A stretch of 39,057 bases of DNA from an uncultured Halorubrum sp. (GCF_937146585.1 NZ_CAKZRO010000099.1:1-39057), one strand, 5' to 3'. Positions 6,619 through 15,230 are shown, counted from the stretch's first letter. The notes: a model not told the origin generated them from the sequence alone. Program-made: numbers and translations.

Positions 6619-8526
6619 ATGGAGTTCGCCGCGCTGGCTGAACGGGCGGAACGGGTGGCCGCGCACGACGGCGACATCGAGACGACCCTCGCGGTCGCCG
6701 ACCTGCTCGCGGACGCCGGCGACGGCGGCGCGGACCGCGGGGCGGGCGACGACCTCTCCGTCGTCGTCCGGTTCCTCCTCGGACGCGTCTTCCCCGCCCA
6801 CGACACTCGCACGCTCGACGTCGGCCCCGCGCTCTGCCGCGAGGCCGTCGCCCGCGCCGCGGGCCCGAACGTCGACGCCGCCGACGTCGAGGACCGCCTC
6901 GCGGAGCGGGGGGAGATCGGCGCGGTCGCGGCCGCGTACGACTTCGGCGGCCAGCGGGGCCTCGCCGCGTTCGGCTCCGGTCGCGACGCGCTCACCGTGG
7001 CGGCGGTCGACGAGGAACTCCGCGACCTCGCGGCCGCGAGCGGGGACGGCAGCGAGTCGCGCAAGCGCGACGCCCTGTTCGGGCTGTTCACGCGATGCTC
7101 GCCGAGCGAGGCCGCGTTCCTCGCGCGGCTGGTCCTCGGCGAGATGCGGCTCGGCGTCGGCGAGGGGACGGTCCGGGACGCGATCGCGGAGGCGTTCCTC
7201 TCTCCCGAGACGCCGACCGATGACAGCGACGAGTCCGACGGCGACCATGACGGCCCCGCCGACGGCGACGACCCCGAACTCGCCGCGCCCGCCGACGCGG
7301 TCGCGGCCGTCGAGCGCGCGCTTCACGTGACGAACGACTACGGGCGGGTCGCGGTCCGCGCCCGCGACGAGGGAATCGCGGGGCTCCGCGCGGAGTCGCT
7401 GCGCGTCGGCCGCCCGGTCCAGGCGATGCTCGCGCAGGCGGGCACCGCGACCGACGCGGTCGACGCGTTCGGCGAGGTCGCCGTCGAGACGAAGTTCGAC
7501 GGGGCCCGCGTCCAGATCCACTACGCGCCGGACGGAGCCGAGGCGGACGACGACGCGCCGGACGACGACGCGCCGGACAGTGATGACTCCCCGCTCGGCC
7601 CGCGGCTCTACTCGCGGAACATGGACGACGTGACGGAGGCGCTCCCGGAGATCGCCGAGTTCGTCGCCGACCGCGTCGACGTCCCCGTCATCCTCGACGG
7701 CGAGGTCGTCGCGGTCGACGACGACGGCGACCCGCTCCCGTTTCAGGAGGTGCTGCGGCGGTTCCGGCGGAAGCACGACATCGACCGGATGCGCGAGACG
7801 GTCTCGCTGCGGCTCCACGCGTTCGACTGCCTCCACGCCGACGGCGACGACCTGCTCGACGAGCCACTCCGCGTCCGCCACGACCGGCTCCGCGAGGCCC
7901 TCCCGGACGCGGCCGCGGACCTCACCCTCGCCGGGGACGCGGACGCGATCGCGGCCGAAGAGCGGGCCGCGCTCGACGCGGGCCACGAGGGGGTCATGCT
8001 GAAGAACCCGGAGTCGGCGTACACCCCCGGCGACCGCGGGCGCGACTGGCTGAAGCGGAAGCCCGACGTGGAGACGCTCGACGCGGTCGTCGTCGGCGCC
8101 GAGTGGGGCGAGGGACGCCGCGCGGAGCTGTTCGGTACGTTCCTGCTCGCGGTCCGCGACGGCGACGGTGCGAGCGACCCGGACGGACGCGACGCCGCCG
8201 GCCGCGATCCCGACGACCGCGACGCCGGCGACCTCGCGCCACCGGGATACGCCACGGTCGGGAAGGTGGCGACCGGGATCACCGACGAGGCGCTCGCGGA
8301 CCTCACGGCTCGGCTGGAGCCGCTCGTGGTCGAGGAGACGGGGACGACGGTCGCGTTCGACCCCGAACTGGTGGTCGAGGTCGGCTACGAGGAGATCCAG
8401 ACGTCGCCGACGTACTCGGCCGGCTACGCGCTCCGCTTCCCCCGGTTCGTCGGCGTCCGCGAGGACAAGGACGTCGACGGCGCCGACTCGCTCGCCCGCG
8501 TCCGCCGCCTCGCCGGCGACGACTGA
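6619..8526 (+). CDS. lig: ATP-dependent DNA ligase
   Basis: This 635-aa protein is the archaeal ATP-dependent DNA ligase that seals nicks during replication and repair. Residues 1-230 are the DNA-binding domain (FGLFTRCSPSEAAFLARLVLGEMRLGVGEGTV). The adenylation domain carries motif I, VETKFDGARVQ, with the nucleophilic Lys292. Motif III-like FDCLHADGDDLLDEP, motif IV EGVMLKN and motif V DWLKRKPDVETLDAVVVG follow. The OB-fold domain ends the protein (ATVGKVATGI...VEVGYEEIQTSPTYSAGYALRFPRF). Three acidic low-complexity insertions (near codons 200-225, 306-326 and 515-537) interrupt the domains, as is common in haloarchaeal proteins. A TATA-like GCTTTTGC lies about 25-33 nt upstream. Expected to work with PCNA. 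Confidence 0.96.
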   Translation: MEFAALAERAERVAAHDGDIETTLAVADLLADAGDGGADRGAGDDLSVVVRFLLGRVFPAHDTRTLDVGPALCREAVARAAGPNVDAADVEDRLAERGEIGAVAAAYDFGGQRGLAAFGSGRDALTVAAVDEELRDLAAASGDGSESRKRDALFGLFTRCSPSEAAFLARLVLGEMRLGVGEGTVRDAIAEAFLSPETPTDDSDESDGDHDGPADGDDPELAAPADAVAAVERALHVTNDYGRVAVRARDEGIAGLRAESLRVGRPVQAMLAQAGTATDAVDAFGEVAVETKFDGARVQIHYAPDGAEADDDAPDDDAPDSDDSPLGPRLYSRNMDDVTEALPEIAEFVADRVDVPVILDGEVVAVDDDGDPLPFQEVLRRFRRKHDIDRMRETVSLRLHAFDCLHADGDDLLDEPLRVRHDRLREALPDAAADLTLAGDADAIAAEERAALDAGHEGVMLKNPESAYTPGDRGRDWLKRKPDVETLDAVVVGAEWGEGRRAELFGTFLLAVRDGDGASDPDGRDAAGRDPDDRDAGDLAPPGYATVGKVATGITDEALADLTARLEPLVVEETGTTVAFDPELVVEVGYEEIQTSPTYSAGYALRFPRFVGVREDKDVDGADSLARVRRLAGDD

Positions 8527-8574
8527 CGTTCCGCCACGCGAAACTCCTTCACGCTCCGGCTCGTAGCCGTTCGC

Positions 8575-9426
8575 ATGCCAGGCCCGCTCGGCGACGCGAC
8601 GCGGCGAGACCTCACCGACGCGGCCGCCGATCGGCTCGCCGCCGAGGGGTTCGAGGTCGCTCGCCCCGAGAGCGCCGCCGAGCCCCCGGCCGTCGCGACG
8701 CGCGGCGACGACCGGGTCGCGGTCGAGCCCCTCGCCGCGGACGACGCCACGCCCACGGTGATCGTCTCGCGGCTCGGACACGCGCTCGACCGGGACCGCC
8801 GCGCCCTGTTCGTCGCCCGCGACGCCGACACCGCGGCCGCCGTGCGCGACCTCCTCGCCGACCCGCCGCTCCTCGCCGCGCGGACCGACGACCGGCGGAC
8901 GTTCCACGTCGGCCCGGACCGGATCCCAGTCTCGGGCGGCGGCTACGCCTGCGTCCGCTACGAGGGGCTCGGCGACCCGACGTTCTCGTGGCGGGAGACG
9001 GACACCCCCGCCGGCCCGGTCGCCGCCCACGCCGACGTCGACGCCACCGCGACGGGCGACGACGGGCGGCCGGCCGTCCCCCGGCTCGTCTGCGAGGTCG
9101 ACGGCGACCCGGTCGCAGTCCTCGGCGGCGTCGCCAGCCTCCGGACGCCACCGGACGAGGCGTTCCCGTTCGCCTACCGCCGCGACCCGGACGACAAGCA
9201 GTTCCGGGTCCGGCGCGGCGACGACGGAACCGTCGTCGAGACGGTCGGCGGGTTCGGCGCGATGCGCGAGGCCGGCTACGTCCCGGTCCCGATGCCGCTC
9301 GTCCCGGAGCACGCGCTGGGTCGGGCGCTCGACGCCGACGCGCTCGCGGCCGCGTGGGACCTGTCGGTGATCGGCGACGCCGAGCCGGCGGACGACGCCG
9401 ACGGCGACGCCGACCGCGGCCGATAG
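8575..9426 (+). CDS. hypothetical protein, possibly haloarchaea-specific
   Basis: I do not recognise this 283-aa protein. It is acidic, without signal peptide or membrane segments. The N-terminal third (RDLTDAAADRLAAEGFEVARPES, then RGDDRVAVEPLAADDATPTVIVSRLGHALDRDRRALFVARDADTAAAVRDLLADP) has alternating helix/strand character that recalls a restriction-endonuclease-like or Rossmann-like fold, but no catalytic motif is convincing. The C-terminal half is strand-rich with an FRVRRGDDGTVVETVGGF segment and an acidic tail. It lies 48 bp after the ligase gene and 35 bp before the metallo-hydrolase gene on the same strand, so the three could be co-transcribed. Confidence 0.8.
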   Translation: MPGPLGDATRRDLTDAAADRLAAEGFEVARPESAAEPPAVATRGDDRVAVEPLAADDATPTVIVSRLGHALDRDRRALFVARDADTAAAVRDLLADPPLLAARTDDRRTFHVGPDRIPVSGGGYACVRYEGLGDPTFSWRETDTPAGPVAAHADVDATATGDDGRPAVPRLVCEVDGDPVAVLGGVASLRTPPDEAFPFAYRRDPDDKQFRVRRGDDGTVVETVGGFGAMREAGYVPVPMPLVPEHALGRALDADALAAAWDLSVIGDAEPADDADGDADRGR

Positions 9427-9461
9427 CCACCCTCAAGACGACCGCGGCCGCAGGCGGTGAC

Positions 9462-10196
9462 ATGACGGTCCGCTACGAGGAACTCTCGGTGGAGTGGCTC
9501 GGCTACGCGACGGCGCGGCTGGAGACGGACGGGGGCTCGGTCGTCTACACCGACCCCGGACGGTACGGCGTCCTCGACGACTACTGGGCGCGCGACGGCG
9601 ACCTCGTCGTCGTCACCCACGACCACCACTACGACAGCGACGGGATCCGGTCGGTCGCGAGCGACGACGCGACGCTCGCGATCTACGAGGCGGTCGACCC
9701 CGCCGGCATCGACCGCGACGTGGAACCGATCGACGCGCTCGCCGCCGACTACGACGTGGTCCGCGTCGGCGAGGAGGACCGCGTCGACGTCGAGACGCCC
9801 GCCGGCGAGGTCCGCGTGTGGTCGGTCCCGGCCCACAACGACCCGGAGGGGCCGAACGCGGACGCCGACGGCTCGGTCGCGCACCCGCCCGGGTTCGGCT
9901 GCGGCTTCCTCCTGTCGCTCGGCGGCCGCACAGTCTTCTGGCCCGGCGACTCCGACGCCCTCGACGGGTTCGCCGAGCTCGACGTCTCCGTCTTCCTCGC
10001 CAACATCGGCGGGGGCGGCATCGTCTCGGACCGGCGCGAGGCGGCCGACCTGGCCGAGGCGATGGGCCCGGACCTCGTCGTGCCGATCCACTACGACACG
10101 TTCGACCTGCTCGAGGCGGACGGCGAGGCGTTCGCCGGCGACGTGGCGAGCCGATCGATCCCGGTCGCGCTCGACGCGCGCTCGGCGAACCAGTAG
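9462..10196 (+). CDS. MBL-fold metallo-hydrolase (UlaG/YtkL-like group)
   Basis: This 244-aa protein belongs to the metallo-beta-lactamase fold superfamily, hydrolases with a one- or two-metal site. The first metal motif reads VVVTHDHHYDSDGI (H-x-H-x-x-D). The second block is VFWPGDSDALDGFAELDVSVFLANIGGGG, with the metal-bridging Asp in PGDS. The last block is VVPIHYDTF with the terminal His. The short N-terminus (EELSVEWLGYATARLETDGGSVVYTDP) is typical of the UPF0173/UlaG branch (L-ascorbate-6-phosphate lactonase-like, often of unknown substrate). It starts 35 bp after the preceding gene, and the ATG at 9462 fits the fold start exactly. Cytoplasmic. Substrate unknown. Confidence 0.9.
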   Translation: MTVRYEELSVEWLGYATARLETDGGSVVYTDPGRYGVLDDYWARDGDLVVVTHDHHYDSDGIRSVASDDATLAIYEAVDPAGIDRDVEPIDALAADYDVVRVGEEDRVDVETPAGEVRVWSVPAHNDPEGPNADADGSVAHPPGFGCGFLLSLGGRTVFWPGDSDALDGFAELDVSVFLANIGGGGIVSDRREAADLAEAMGPDLVVPIHYDTFDLLEADGEAFAGDVASRSIPVALDARSANQ

Positions 10197-10280
10197 GCGA
10201 ACCGGGCGGACGGTCGAACCGGACGGAACGGCCCTCGCGGCCGGAGGCCTTTTTACCTCGCCGACACCTCTCCCGGTCGC

Positions 10281-11879
10281 ATGACCACCGAGTCCGCGCT
10301 GGCCGACGGGGTCCGGGAGGCGCTTTCGGTCGACGCGGAGGCGTTCGCCGAGCGCGCGGCCGAGGAGGCCGAGATCGTCAAACAGGCGCTGCGCGACGGC
10401 GCCTTCGACAACCACCAGTCGATCGTCGGCTTCGAGTACGAGTTCTACGCGGTCGGCGACGGGCGGTGGAGCGAGGAGTCGCGGGCGGGCGAGTACGCGC
10501 TGATGCGCGTGCCGCGCCGCCTGCTGGAGCTGATGGGCTTCGAGAAGGAGCTGGGGCTCCACAACGCCGAGATGTGTACGAGCCCGCAGCCGCTCTCGGA
10601 CCACGGGCTCCGCGCGCAGCTCGCCGAGGTCCGCGCGCGGCTGGAGGCCGCCGAGAACACCGCGGGCGTCGAGGGGATGCGGCTCGTCTCCGACGGGCTC
10701 TGGACCATCCCGCCCGCGGGCGAGACCGCCGAAGGGTACCTCACCGACAGCGTCGCGGTCGACGGCGTCGTCGTCGCGGTCAACATGAGCGACGCGGTCC
10801 GGTACCACGCGATGGCGAACTCGCGCCGGGACGACCTCGCCGACGGGGACGGAGCCGCGGCCGACGCCGAATCGGAGCCGGTCGTCGCCCTCGACGCGCC
10901 GGGCGTGTCGCTGGCGGCGGAGACGGTGATGCCCGAGAGCCTCATCACGTCGATCCAGCCGCACTACCAGGTGGCCCACGCCGAGACGCTGCCGCGGCAC
11001 TTCCGGTACGCGCTCCGGATCGCCGGGCCGCTGCTGGCGCTCGGGGTCAACTCGCCGTTCTTCCCGCCGGAGCTGTACGACGACGGCTGGGACGGCGAGC
11101 GCGTCCTCGCCGAGGGGGCGACGGAGAACCGCGTCCACGTGTTCGAGTCCGTCCTCAACGCCCGGACCGACGCGGACAAGGTCCGGTTCCCGCGCGACTT
11201 CCGCGACGTCGAGACCGCTGTCGACCGCATCGCGGCCGACGAGACGCTGATCCCGATGCCGGACCCGGGCGGCAGCGACCGGTTCGACGACGCGTTCGCG
11301 ACGTTCCGGACGAAACACGGCAGCTACTGGCGGTGGGTCCGCCCGGTGTTCGAGGGGGCGAGCCGCTCGGCGGCGAACGCGCGGATCGAGTTCCGCCCGA
11401 TCCCCGGCCAGCCCACGGTCCGCGACTCCATCGCGTTCCAGGCGGCGTTCGCCGGGCTGATGCAGGCGCTCGCGCAGCGGGACCACCCGGTCATCGGCCT
11501 CGACTGGGAGACCGCCCGCGACAACTTCTACGCCGCCGTCGCGGACGGCCTCGGCGCCGACATGACGTGGATCGGGCTCGACGGGGAGCGCACGACGGAC
11601 ACGGACGCGCTGTACGCGGACCTCCTCGACCACGCGGAGGCGGGGCTCCGGACCGCCGGCTGCGCGGACGACGAGGCCGCGGAGTGGATCGCGCCGCTCC
11701 GCTGGCGGGTCGCGAACCGCACGACCCCGGCGAGCTGGAAGCGCGACCGGGTCCGCGCTCGCCTCGACGACGGCGACGACTTCGCGACCGCGGTGGTCGA
11801 CACCCAGCGCGAGTACATCCGCCAGCAGGCCGACACGCTCATCGACGGCGGCTTCTCGGCGTGGGCGGACGGGGAGTGA
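10281..11879 (+). CDS. GCS2-superfamily (glutamate-cysteine ligase-like) protein
   Basis: This 532-aa protein resembles the GCS2 / carboxylate-amine ligase superfamily, ATP-dependent enzymes that join glutamate to amines such as cysteine. The evidence is motif order. VGFEYEFYAV near residue 50 matches the acidic metal-binding GxExE strand, LGLHNAEMCTSPQPL matches the second acidic strand, and QPHYQVAHAETLPRHFRYALRIAGPLLALGVNSPFFPPE matches the family's 'H..v...e...........P.llALsANSPf' block. ARIEFRPIPGQPTVRDSIAFQAAFAGLMQAL matches the 'tvEvRv.d.qpt..d' block. It is longer than the usual YbdK-type enzyme (about 370 aa), with extra acidic loops. Haloarchaea make gamma-glutamylcysteine, but I cannot say that this protein does so. 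TATA-like TTTTTACC lies about 25-30 nt upstream. Substrate unproven. Confidence 0.7.
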   Translation: MTTESALADGVREALSVDAEAFAERAAEEAEIVKQALRDGAFDNHQSIVGFEYEFYAVGDGRWSEESRAGEYALMRVPRRLLELMGFEKELGLHNAEMCTSPQPLSDHGLRAQLAEVRARLEAAENTAGVEGMRLVSDGLWTIPPAGETAEGYLTDSVAVDGVVVAVNMSDAVRYHAMANSRRDDLADGDGAAADAESEPVVALDAPGVSLAAETVMPESLITSIQPHYQVAHAETLPRHFRYALRIAGPLLALGVNSPFFPPELYDDGWDGERVLAEGATENRVHVFESVLNARTDADKVRFPRDFRDVETAVDRIAADETLIPMPDPGGSDRFDDAFATFRTKHGSYWRWVRPVFEGASRSAANARIEFRPIPGQPTVRDSIAFQAAFAGLMQALAQRDHPVIGLDWETARDNFYAAVADGLGADMTWIGLDGERTTDTDALYADLLDHAEAGLRTAGCADDEAAEWIAPLRWRVANRTTPASWKRDRVRARLDDGDDFATAVVDTQREYIRQQADTLIDGGFSAWADGE

Positions 11880-11967
11880 CCGGCCGCGGGGCCGCCCGGC
11901 GGCGCGGGAGTCGGGGGACGCGGCCGCGACACAGTACAGTTATCGGCCCGCCGCCTCACCCGTCGGT

Positions 11968-12372
11968 ATGGACGAGCTGATCGCCGCGGCGCGCGACGCC
12001 CTAGAGGCGGCCCACGTCCCGTACTCCGAGTACCGCGTCGGCGCCGCGCTGCGGACCGCCGACGGCACCGTCTACACGGGCTGTAACATCGAGAACGCGA
12101 ACTACTCCAACAGCCTCCACGCCGAGGAGGTCGCGATCGCGGAGGCGGTGAAGAACGGCCACCGCGAGTTCGACCGGATCGCGGTCTCCTCGGGCGTCCG
12201 CGACGGGGTCACCCCCTGCGGGATGTGCCGCCAGACGCTCGCGGAGTTCGCGGCCGACGACCTCGTCGTCGCCTGCGACGAGGGCGGCGACGCGGTGACG
12301 GAGTACACCCTCGGCGAACTGCTCCCGAACACGATCAACGAGGGGACGCTCGACGACGCCAGAGAGGACTGA
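11968..12372 (+). CDS. cdd: cytidine deaminase
   Basis: This 134-aa protein deaminates cytidine and deoxycytidine to the uridine forms in pyrimidine salvage. The active site reads NSLHAEEVAIAEA (zinc ligand His51, proton-shuttle Glu53) and TPCGMCRQ (zinc ligands Cys84 and Cys87). Substrate contacts lie in YSEYRVGAAL and GCNIENANYSNS. The length is that of the short tetrameric class, but the first zinc ligand is His, as in the long dimeric class, rather than the Cys usual in short enzymes. A TATA-like CAGTTATC lies about 30 nt upstream. The next gene, a nucleoside phosphorylase, would act on its product uridine. Confidence 0.95.
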   Translation: MDELIAAARDALEAAHVPYSEYRVGAALRTADGTVYTGCNIENANYSNSLHAEEVAIAEAVKNGHREFDRIAVSSGVRDGVTPCGMCRQTLAEFAADDLVVACDEGGDAVTEYTLGELLPNTINEGTLDDARED

Positions 12373-12410
12373 CCCTCGGGGAGTGGCTCCGGGCGACCGA
12401 GACGGAACTC

Positions 12411-12420
12411 CTTTTATACG
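12411..12420 (+). promoter_or_regulatory. TATA box before nucleoside phosphorylase
   Basis: CTTTTATACG ends 21 nt before the ATG at 12441, so the phosphorylase can be transcribed on its own as a leaderless mRNA besides any read-through from cdd. Confidence 0.55.
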
Positions 12421-12440
12421 GCTCGCCGAAGTGCGGAGAC

Positions 12441-13259
12441 ATGACCGACGACAGCGAGGACCCCAACGACGGTGCCGGATACCACGTCGAGGCCGCGCCG
12501 GAGGACGTCGCCGACGCCGTCCTCCTCCCGGGCAACCCCGAGCGCGTCGACAAGGTCACGGCGCTGTGGGACGGCCACGAGGAGGTCGCGCGCCACCGCG
12601 AGTACCGCACCGCGACCGGCAGCTACGACGGCGCGCCGATCTCCGTGACCTCGACCGGGATCGGCTCGCCCTCGGCGGCCATCGCCGTGGAGGAACTGGC
12701 GCGCGTCGGCGTCGAGACGTTCATCCGGGTCGGCTCCTGCGGCGCGATCCAGCCGGAGATGGACGTCGGCGACCTCGTGATCACGACCGGGGCCGTCCGG
12801 CAGGAGGGGACGAGCGACGAGTACGTCCGCGAGGACTACCCGGCGGCCGCCGACGGCGAGGTCGTCTCCGCCCTGGTCGCCGCCGCCGAGCGGCTCGGCC
12901 ACGACTACCACACCGGCGTCACGATGAGCGCCGACTCCTTCTACGCCGGGCAGGGCCGCCCCGGGTTCGAGGGGTTCGAGGCGGCCGGCTCCGACGAGCT
13001 CGTCGCGGAGCTCCGGGACGCGAACGTGAAGAACATCGAGATGGAGGCGTCGGCGATCCTCACGATCGCGAACGTGTACGGGCTCCGCGCCGGCGCGGTC
13101 TGCTCGGTGTACGCCAACCGCGTGACCGGCGAGTTCCGCACGGAGGGCGAGTCGCGCGCGGCCGAGACCGCGAGCCTCGCGGTGAAGCTCCTCGCGCGGA
13201 TGGACGAGGTCAAGCGGGAGGCGGGCGCGGACCGCTGGCACGCCGGGCTCTCGCTGTAA
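12441..13259 (+). CDS. udp: uridine / nucleoside phosphorylase
   Basis: This 272-aa protein belongs to the PNP/UDP phosphorylase family 1, which splits nucleosides with phosphate into base plus ribose-1-phosphate. LPGNPERV at 29-36 is the N-terminal phosphate-binding loop and FIRVGSCGAIQ at 94-104 the second phosphate/ribose block. NIEMEA at 198-203 carries the Met-Glu ribose-binding pair (Met201, Glu202). The GSPSAAIAVEEL block is typical of uridine phosphorylases. The gene follows cdd by 68 bp, which supports uridine as the substrate (cytidine to uridine to uracil). The in-frame upstream extension is antisense or shadow sequence; the ATG at 12441 follows a good TATA box. Confidence 0.9.
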   Translation: MTDDSEDPNDGAGYHVEAAPEDVADAVLLPGNPERVDKVTALWDGHEEVARHREYRTATGSYDGAPISVTSTGIGSPSAAIAVEELARVGVETFIRVGSCGAIQPEMDVGDLVITTGAVRQEGTSDEYVREDYPAAADGEVVSALVAAAERLGHDYHTGVTMSADSFYAGQGRPGFEGFEAAGSDELVAELRDANVKNIEMEASAILTIANVYGLRAGAVCSVYANRVTGEFRTEGESRAAETASLAVKLLARMDEVKREAGADRWHAGLSL

Positions 13260-13314
13260 CGACTCCCCGACGCCGCCGCGGTGGCGATATTTGCCTGCGA
13301 GCGTTCCAAAGCGA

Positions 13315-13320
13315 CTTTAT
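13315..13320 (+). promoter_or_regulatory. TATA box before NADH dehydrogenase gene
   Basis: CTTTAT within GCGACTTTATCTGC ends 23 nt before the ATG at 13344. This supports a leaderless start and rules against the longer in-frame start further upstream. Confidence 0.5.
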
Positions 13321-13343
13321 CTGCGCACCGCGGACCTACACGC

Positions 13344-14522
13344 ATGAGTACACAGGTCGTCGTCGTCGGCTCCGGGTACGCCGGCGCAGGGGCGGTGAAG
13401 GCGTTCGAAGACGAGGTCGGCGAAGGCGAGGCCGAGCTCACGTGGATCTCGGAACACGACTACCACCTCGTTCTCCACGAGGTCCACCGCGCGATCCGCA
13501 ACCCGGCGGTCGAAGACAAGATCACGATCCCCGTCGACGAGATCAAATCCCCCGAGTCCGACTTCGTGAAGGGCCGGGTCGTCGACGTCGACACCGAGGA
13601 TCGGGTCGTCGAGACCGACGACGGGACGACCGTCGACTACGACTACCTCCTCTTAGGCGTCGGCTCGACGACGGCCTTCTTCGGCATCGAGGGGCTGAAG
13701 GAGAACGCCCACCAGCTGAAGAGCCTCGACGACGCGAAGGCGATCCACGAGGACGTCCGCGAGGCGGCCGCCGACGCGACCCGCTCGGACCCGGCCGAGG
13801 TCATCGTCGGCGGCGCCGGCCTCTCCGGCATCCAGACGGCCGGCGAGATCGCCGAGTACCGCGACAAGCACCGCGCGCCGATCGAGATCACGCTGGTCGA
13901 GGGGCTCGACGAGGTCTTCCCCGGCAACGACCCGCAGATCCAGGGCGCGCTCCGCCAGCGGCTGGAGGACGCCGACGTCGAGATCCTCACCGGCGACTTC
14001 ATCTCGCAGGCCGACGAGGAGGCGGTCTACCTCGGCGGCGGCGAGGACGAGGAGCCGGAGGAGCTCGCGTACGACGTGCTGATCTGGACCGGCGGCATCA
14101 CGGGCCAGCCCGAGGTCGAGGGCGTCGACGTCGAGAAGGACGAACGGTCGCACCGCGTCCACGCCGGCTCCGACTTCTCCACCAGCGACGACCGCGTGTT
14201 CGCCATCGGCGACACCGCGCTGGTCGAGCAGGGCGACGACGTGGCCCCGCCGACCGCACAGGCCGCCTGGCAGGCCGCGGAGGTCGCCGGCGCGAACCTC
14301 GCCCGCGCCGCCCGCGGCGCGCCGCTCCGCTCGTGGACCCACGAGGACAAGGGGACGGTCATCTCCGTCGGCGAGGAGGCGGTCGCCCACGACGTGATGG
14401 GGATGCCCATCAAGACGTTCGGCGGCACGCCCGCGAAGCTGCTGAAGAAGGCCATCGCCACGCGCTGGATCGCCAAGGTCTCCTCCGCGGGCCGCGGCGT
14501 CAGCGCGTTCGGCGACATGTAG
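13344..14522 (+). CDS. ndh: type II NADH dehydrogenase / FAD-dependent pyridine nucleotide oxidoreductase
   Basis: This 392-aa flavoprotein fits NDH-2, a membrane-associated, non-proton-pumping NADH:quinone oxidoreductase. The FAD-binding Rossmann motif is at the start (VVVVGSGYAGAGAVKAF). The NAD(H)-binding motif is in the middle (VIVGGAGLSGIQTAGEIAEY). The second FAD contact is VFAIGDTALVEQGDDVAPPTAQAAWQAA. The C-terminus (KTFGGTPAKLLKKAIATRWIAKVSSAGRG) is basic and amphipathic, as expected for docking to the membrane surface. No CxxxxC redox pair is present, which excludes disulfide reductases. Alternatives are sulfide:quinone oxidoreductase-like or rubredoxin reductase-like members, but the overall pattern favours NDH-2. 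Confidence 0.85.
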   Translation: MSTQVVVVGSGYAGAGAVKAFEDEVGEGEAELTWISEHDYHLVLHEVHRAIRNPAVEDKITIPVDEIKSPESDFVKGRVVDVDTEDRVVETDDGTTVDYDYLLLGVGSTTAFFGIEGLKENAHQLKSLDDAKAIHEDVREAAADATRSDPAEVIVGGAGLSGIQTAGEIAEYRDKHRAPIEITLVEGLDEVFPGNDPQIQGALRQRLEDADVEILTGDFISQADEEAVYLGGGEDEEPEELAYDVLIWTGGITGQPEVEGVDVEKDERSHRVHAGSDFSTSDDRVFAIGDTALVEQGDDVAPPTAQAAWQAAEVAGANLARAARGAPLRSWTHEDKGTVISVGEEAVAHDVMGMPIKTFGGTPAKLLKKAIATRWIAKVSSAGRGVSAFGDM

Positions 14523-14642
14523 GCGCGGGCGACTCGCGCCGCCGACGCCTCTCTCCGGACGGTCGAATCGATTCCGCGACGGACGGACCGTCGGCTCCGT
14601 CGACGAATATCTCCGCAGTTACTCCAACGACTTCCGTCGCAC

Positions 14643-15176
14643 TCAGTGCTCGGCCGGCTCGTCGGGGGCCCGCATGTCGTCGATCCGCAGGATGAGAATG
14701 TTCGCGGTGTCGTCTTTGCCGTCGACCGTGCCGTCGACGACGAGCTTCGAGAGCGGCGTCGGGCCGACGGTGACGCTGTCGCCCTCGTGGAAGTCGCGGA
14801 CCGACCCCTGGACGTGGATCTCGGCGCGGCACAGCTCCGGGTGGTGGACGCTGGAGAGGTCGATCCCGTCGACGTTGACCCCCTCTACCTGATCGCCCTC
14901 GTGGAAGATCGGGACGTCGGCCGGCTCGTCCATGCGCTGGATGTCGAGCGCCTCGTACGCGTTCGACGTAGGCTTGTAGCCACCCTTCGGGCCCGGAACG
15001 CCCTCGACGAGCTGGAGGGCCTTGAGGCTCTGCATCTGGTTGCGGATCGTCCCCGGGTTGCGGTCGACTTCCTCGGCGATGGCCTCGCCCTTCACGGCAT
15101 CCTCCTGCTCCCCGTAGAGGTTGATCAGGGCCGTGAGGATGCTCTTCTGGCTCGACGTGAGCTCGATCGATGACAT
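14643..15176 (-). CDS. winged-helix transcriptional regulator (Rrf2/MarR-like HTH)
   Basis: This 177-aa protein has an N-terminal helix-turn-helix domain (residues 5-65: SQKSILTALINLYGEQEDAVKGEAIAEEV, then NPGTIRNQMQSLKALQLVEGVPGPKGGYKPT). The GPKGGYKPT turn is the wing, similar to Rrf2-type regulators. There are no Fe-S cysteine clusters of the IscR kind; the single Cys sits in the C-terminal part. The C-terminal 90 residues contain two related FHEGD motifs (IFHEGDQVEGVNVDG and DFHEGDSVTVGPTPL), suggesting a duplicated beta-rich sensor domain that I cannot name. The ATG at 15176 fits a TATA-like box 25-32 nt upstream. Ligand and targets unknown. Confidence 0.8.
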   Translation of the reverse strand: MSSIELTSSQKSILTALINLYGEQEDAVKGEAIAEEVDRNPGTIRNQMQSLKALQLVEGVPGPKGGYKPTSNAYEALDIQRMDEPADVPIFHEGDQVEGVNVDGIDLSSVHHPELCRAEIHVQGSVRDFHEGDSVTVGPTPLSKLVVDGTVDGKDDTANILILRIDDMRAPDEPAEH

Positions 15177-15200
15177 GGTCGCAAATACACCGTGCCCCCG

Positions 15201-15230
15201 CTTAAATGCGATGGAATTCACTTATAAATG
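15201..15230 (-). promoter_or_regulatory. two candidate TATA boxes of the winged-helix regulator gene
   Basis: On the minus strand CATTTAAG (15201-15208) lies 25-32 nt before the ATG, and CATTTATAAG (15221-15230) lies about 20 nt further out. ATTCCA occurs twice flanking the outer box. The regulator may control itself here, but no clear palindrome is present. Confidence 0.45.

Noticed and set aside
7201-8230. Possible frameshifts or inserted sequence in the DNA ligase gene
   Set aside because: The Asp/Gly-rich stretches are in frame and flanked by intact catalytic motifs. They look like the acidic linkers common in haloarchaeal proteins.
6577-9312. Minus-strand open frame of 911 codons antisense to the ligase gene
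   Set aside because: Long antisense frames are expected when third positions are mostly G or C. The plus strand carries a complete ligase with catalytic motifs.
9494-11980. Plus-strand open frame overlapping the metallo-hydrolase and GCS2-like genes in another frame
   Set aside because: The product is almost entirely Arg/Gly/Ala/Pro, the signature of a frame-shifted shadow. The other frame has real motifs.
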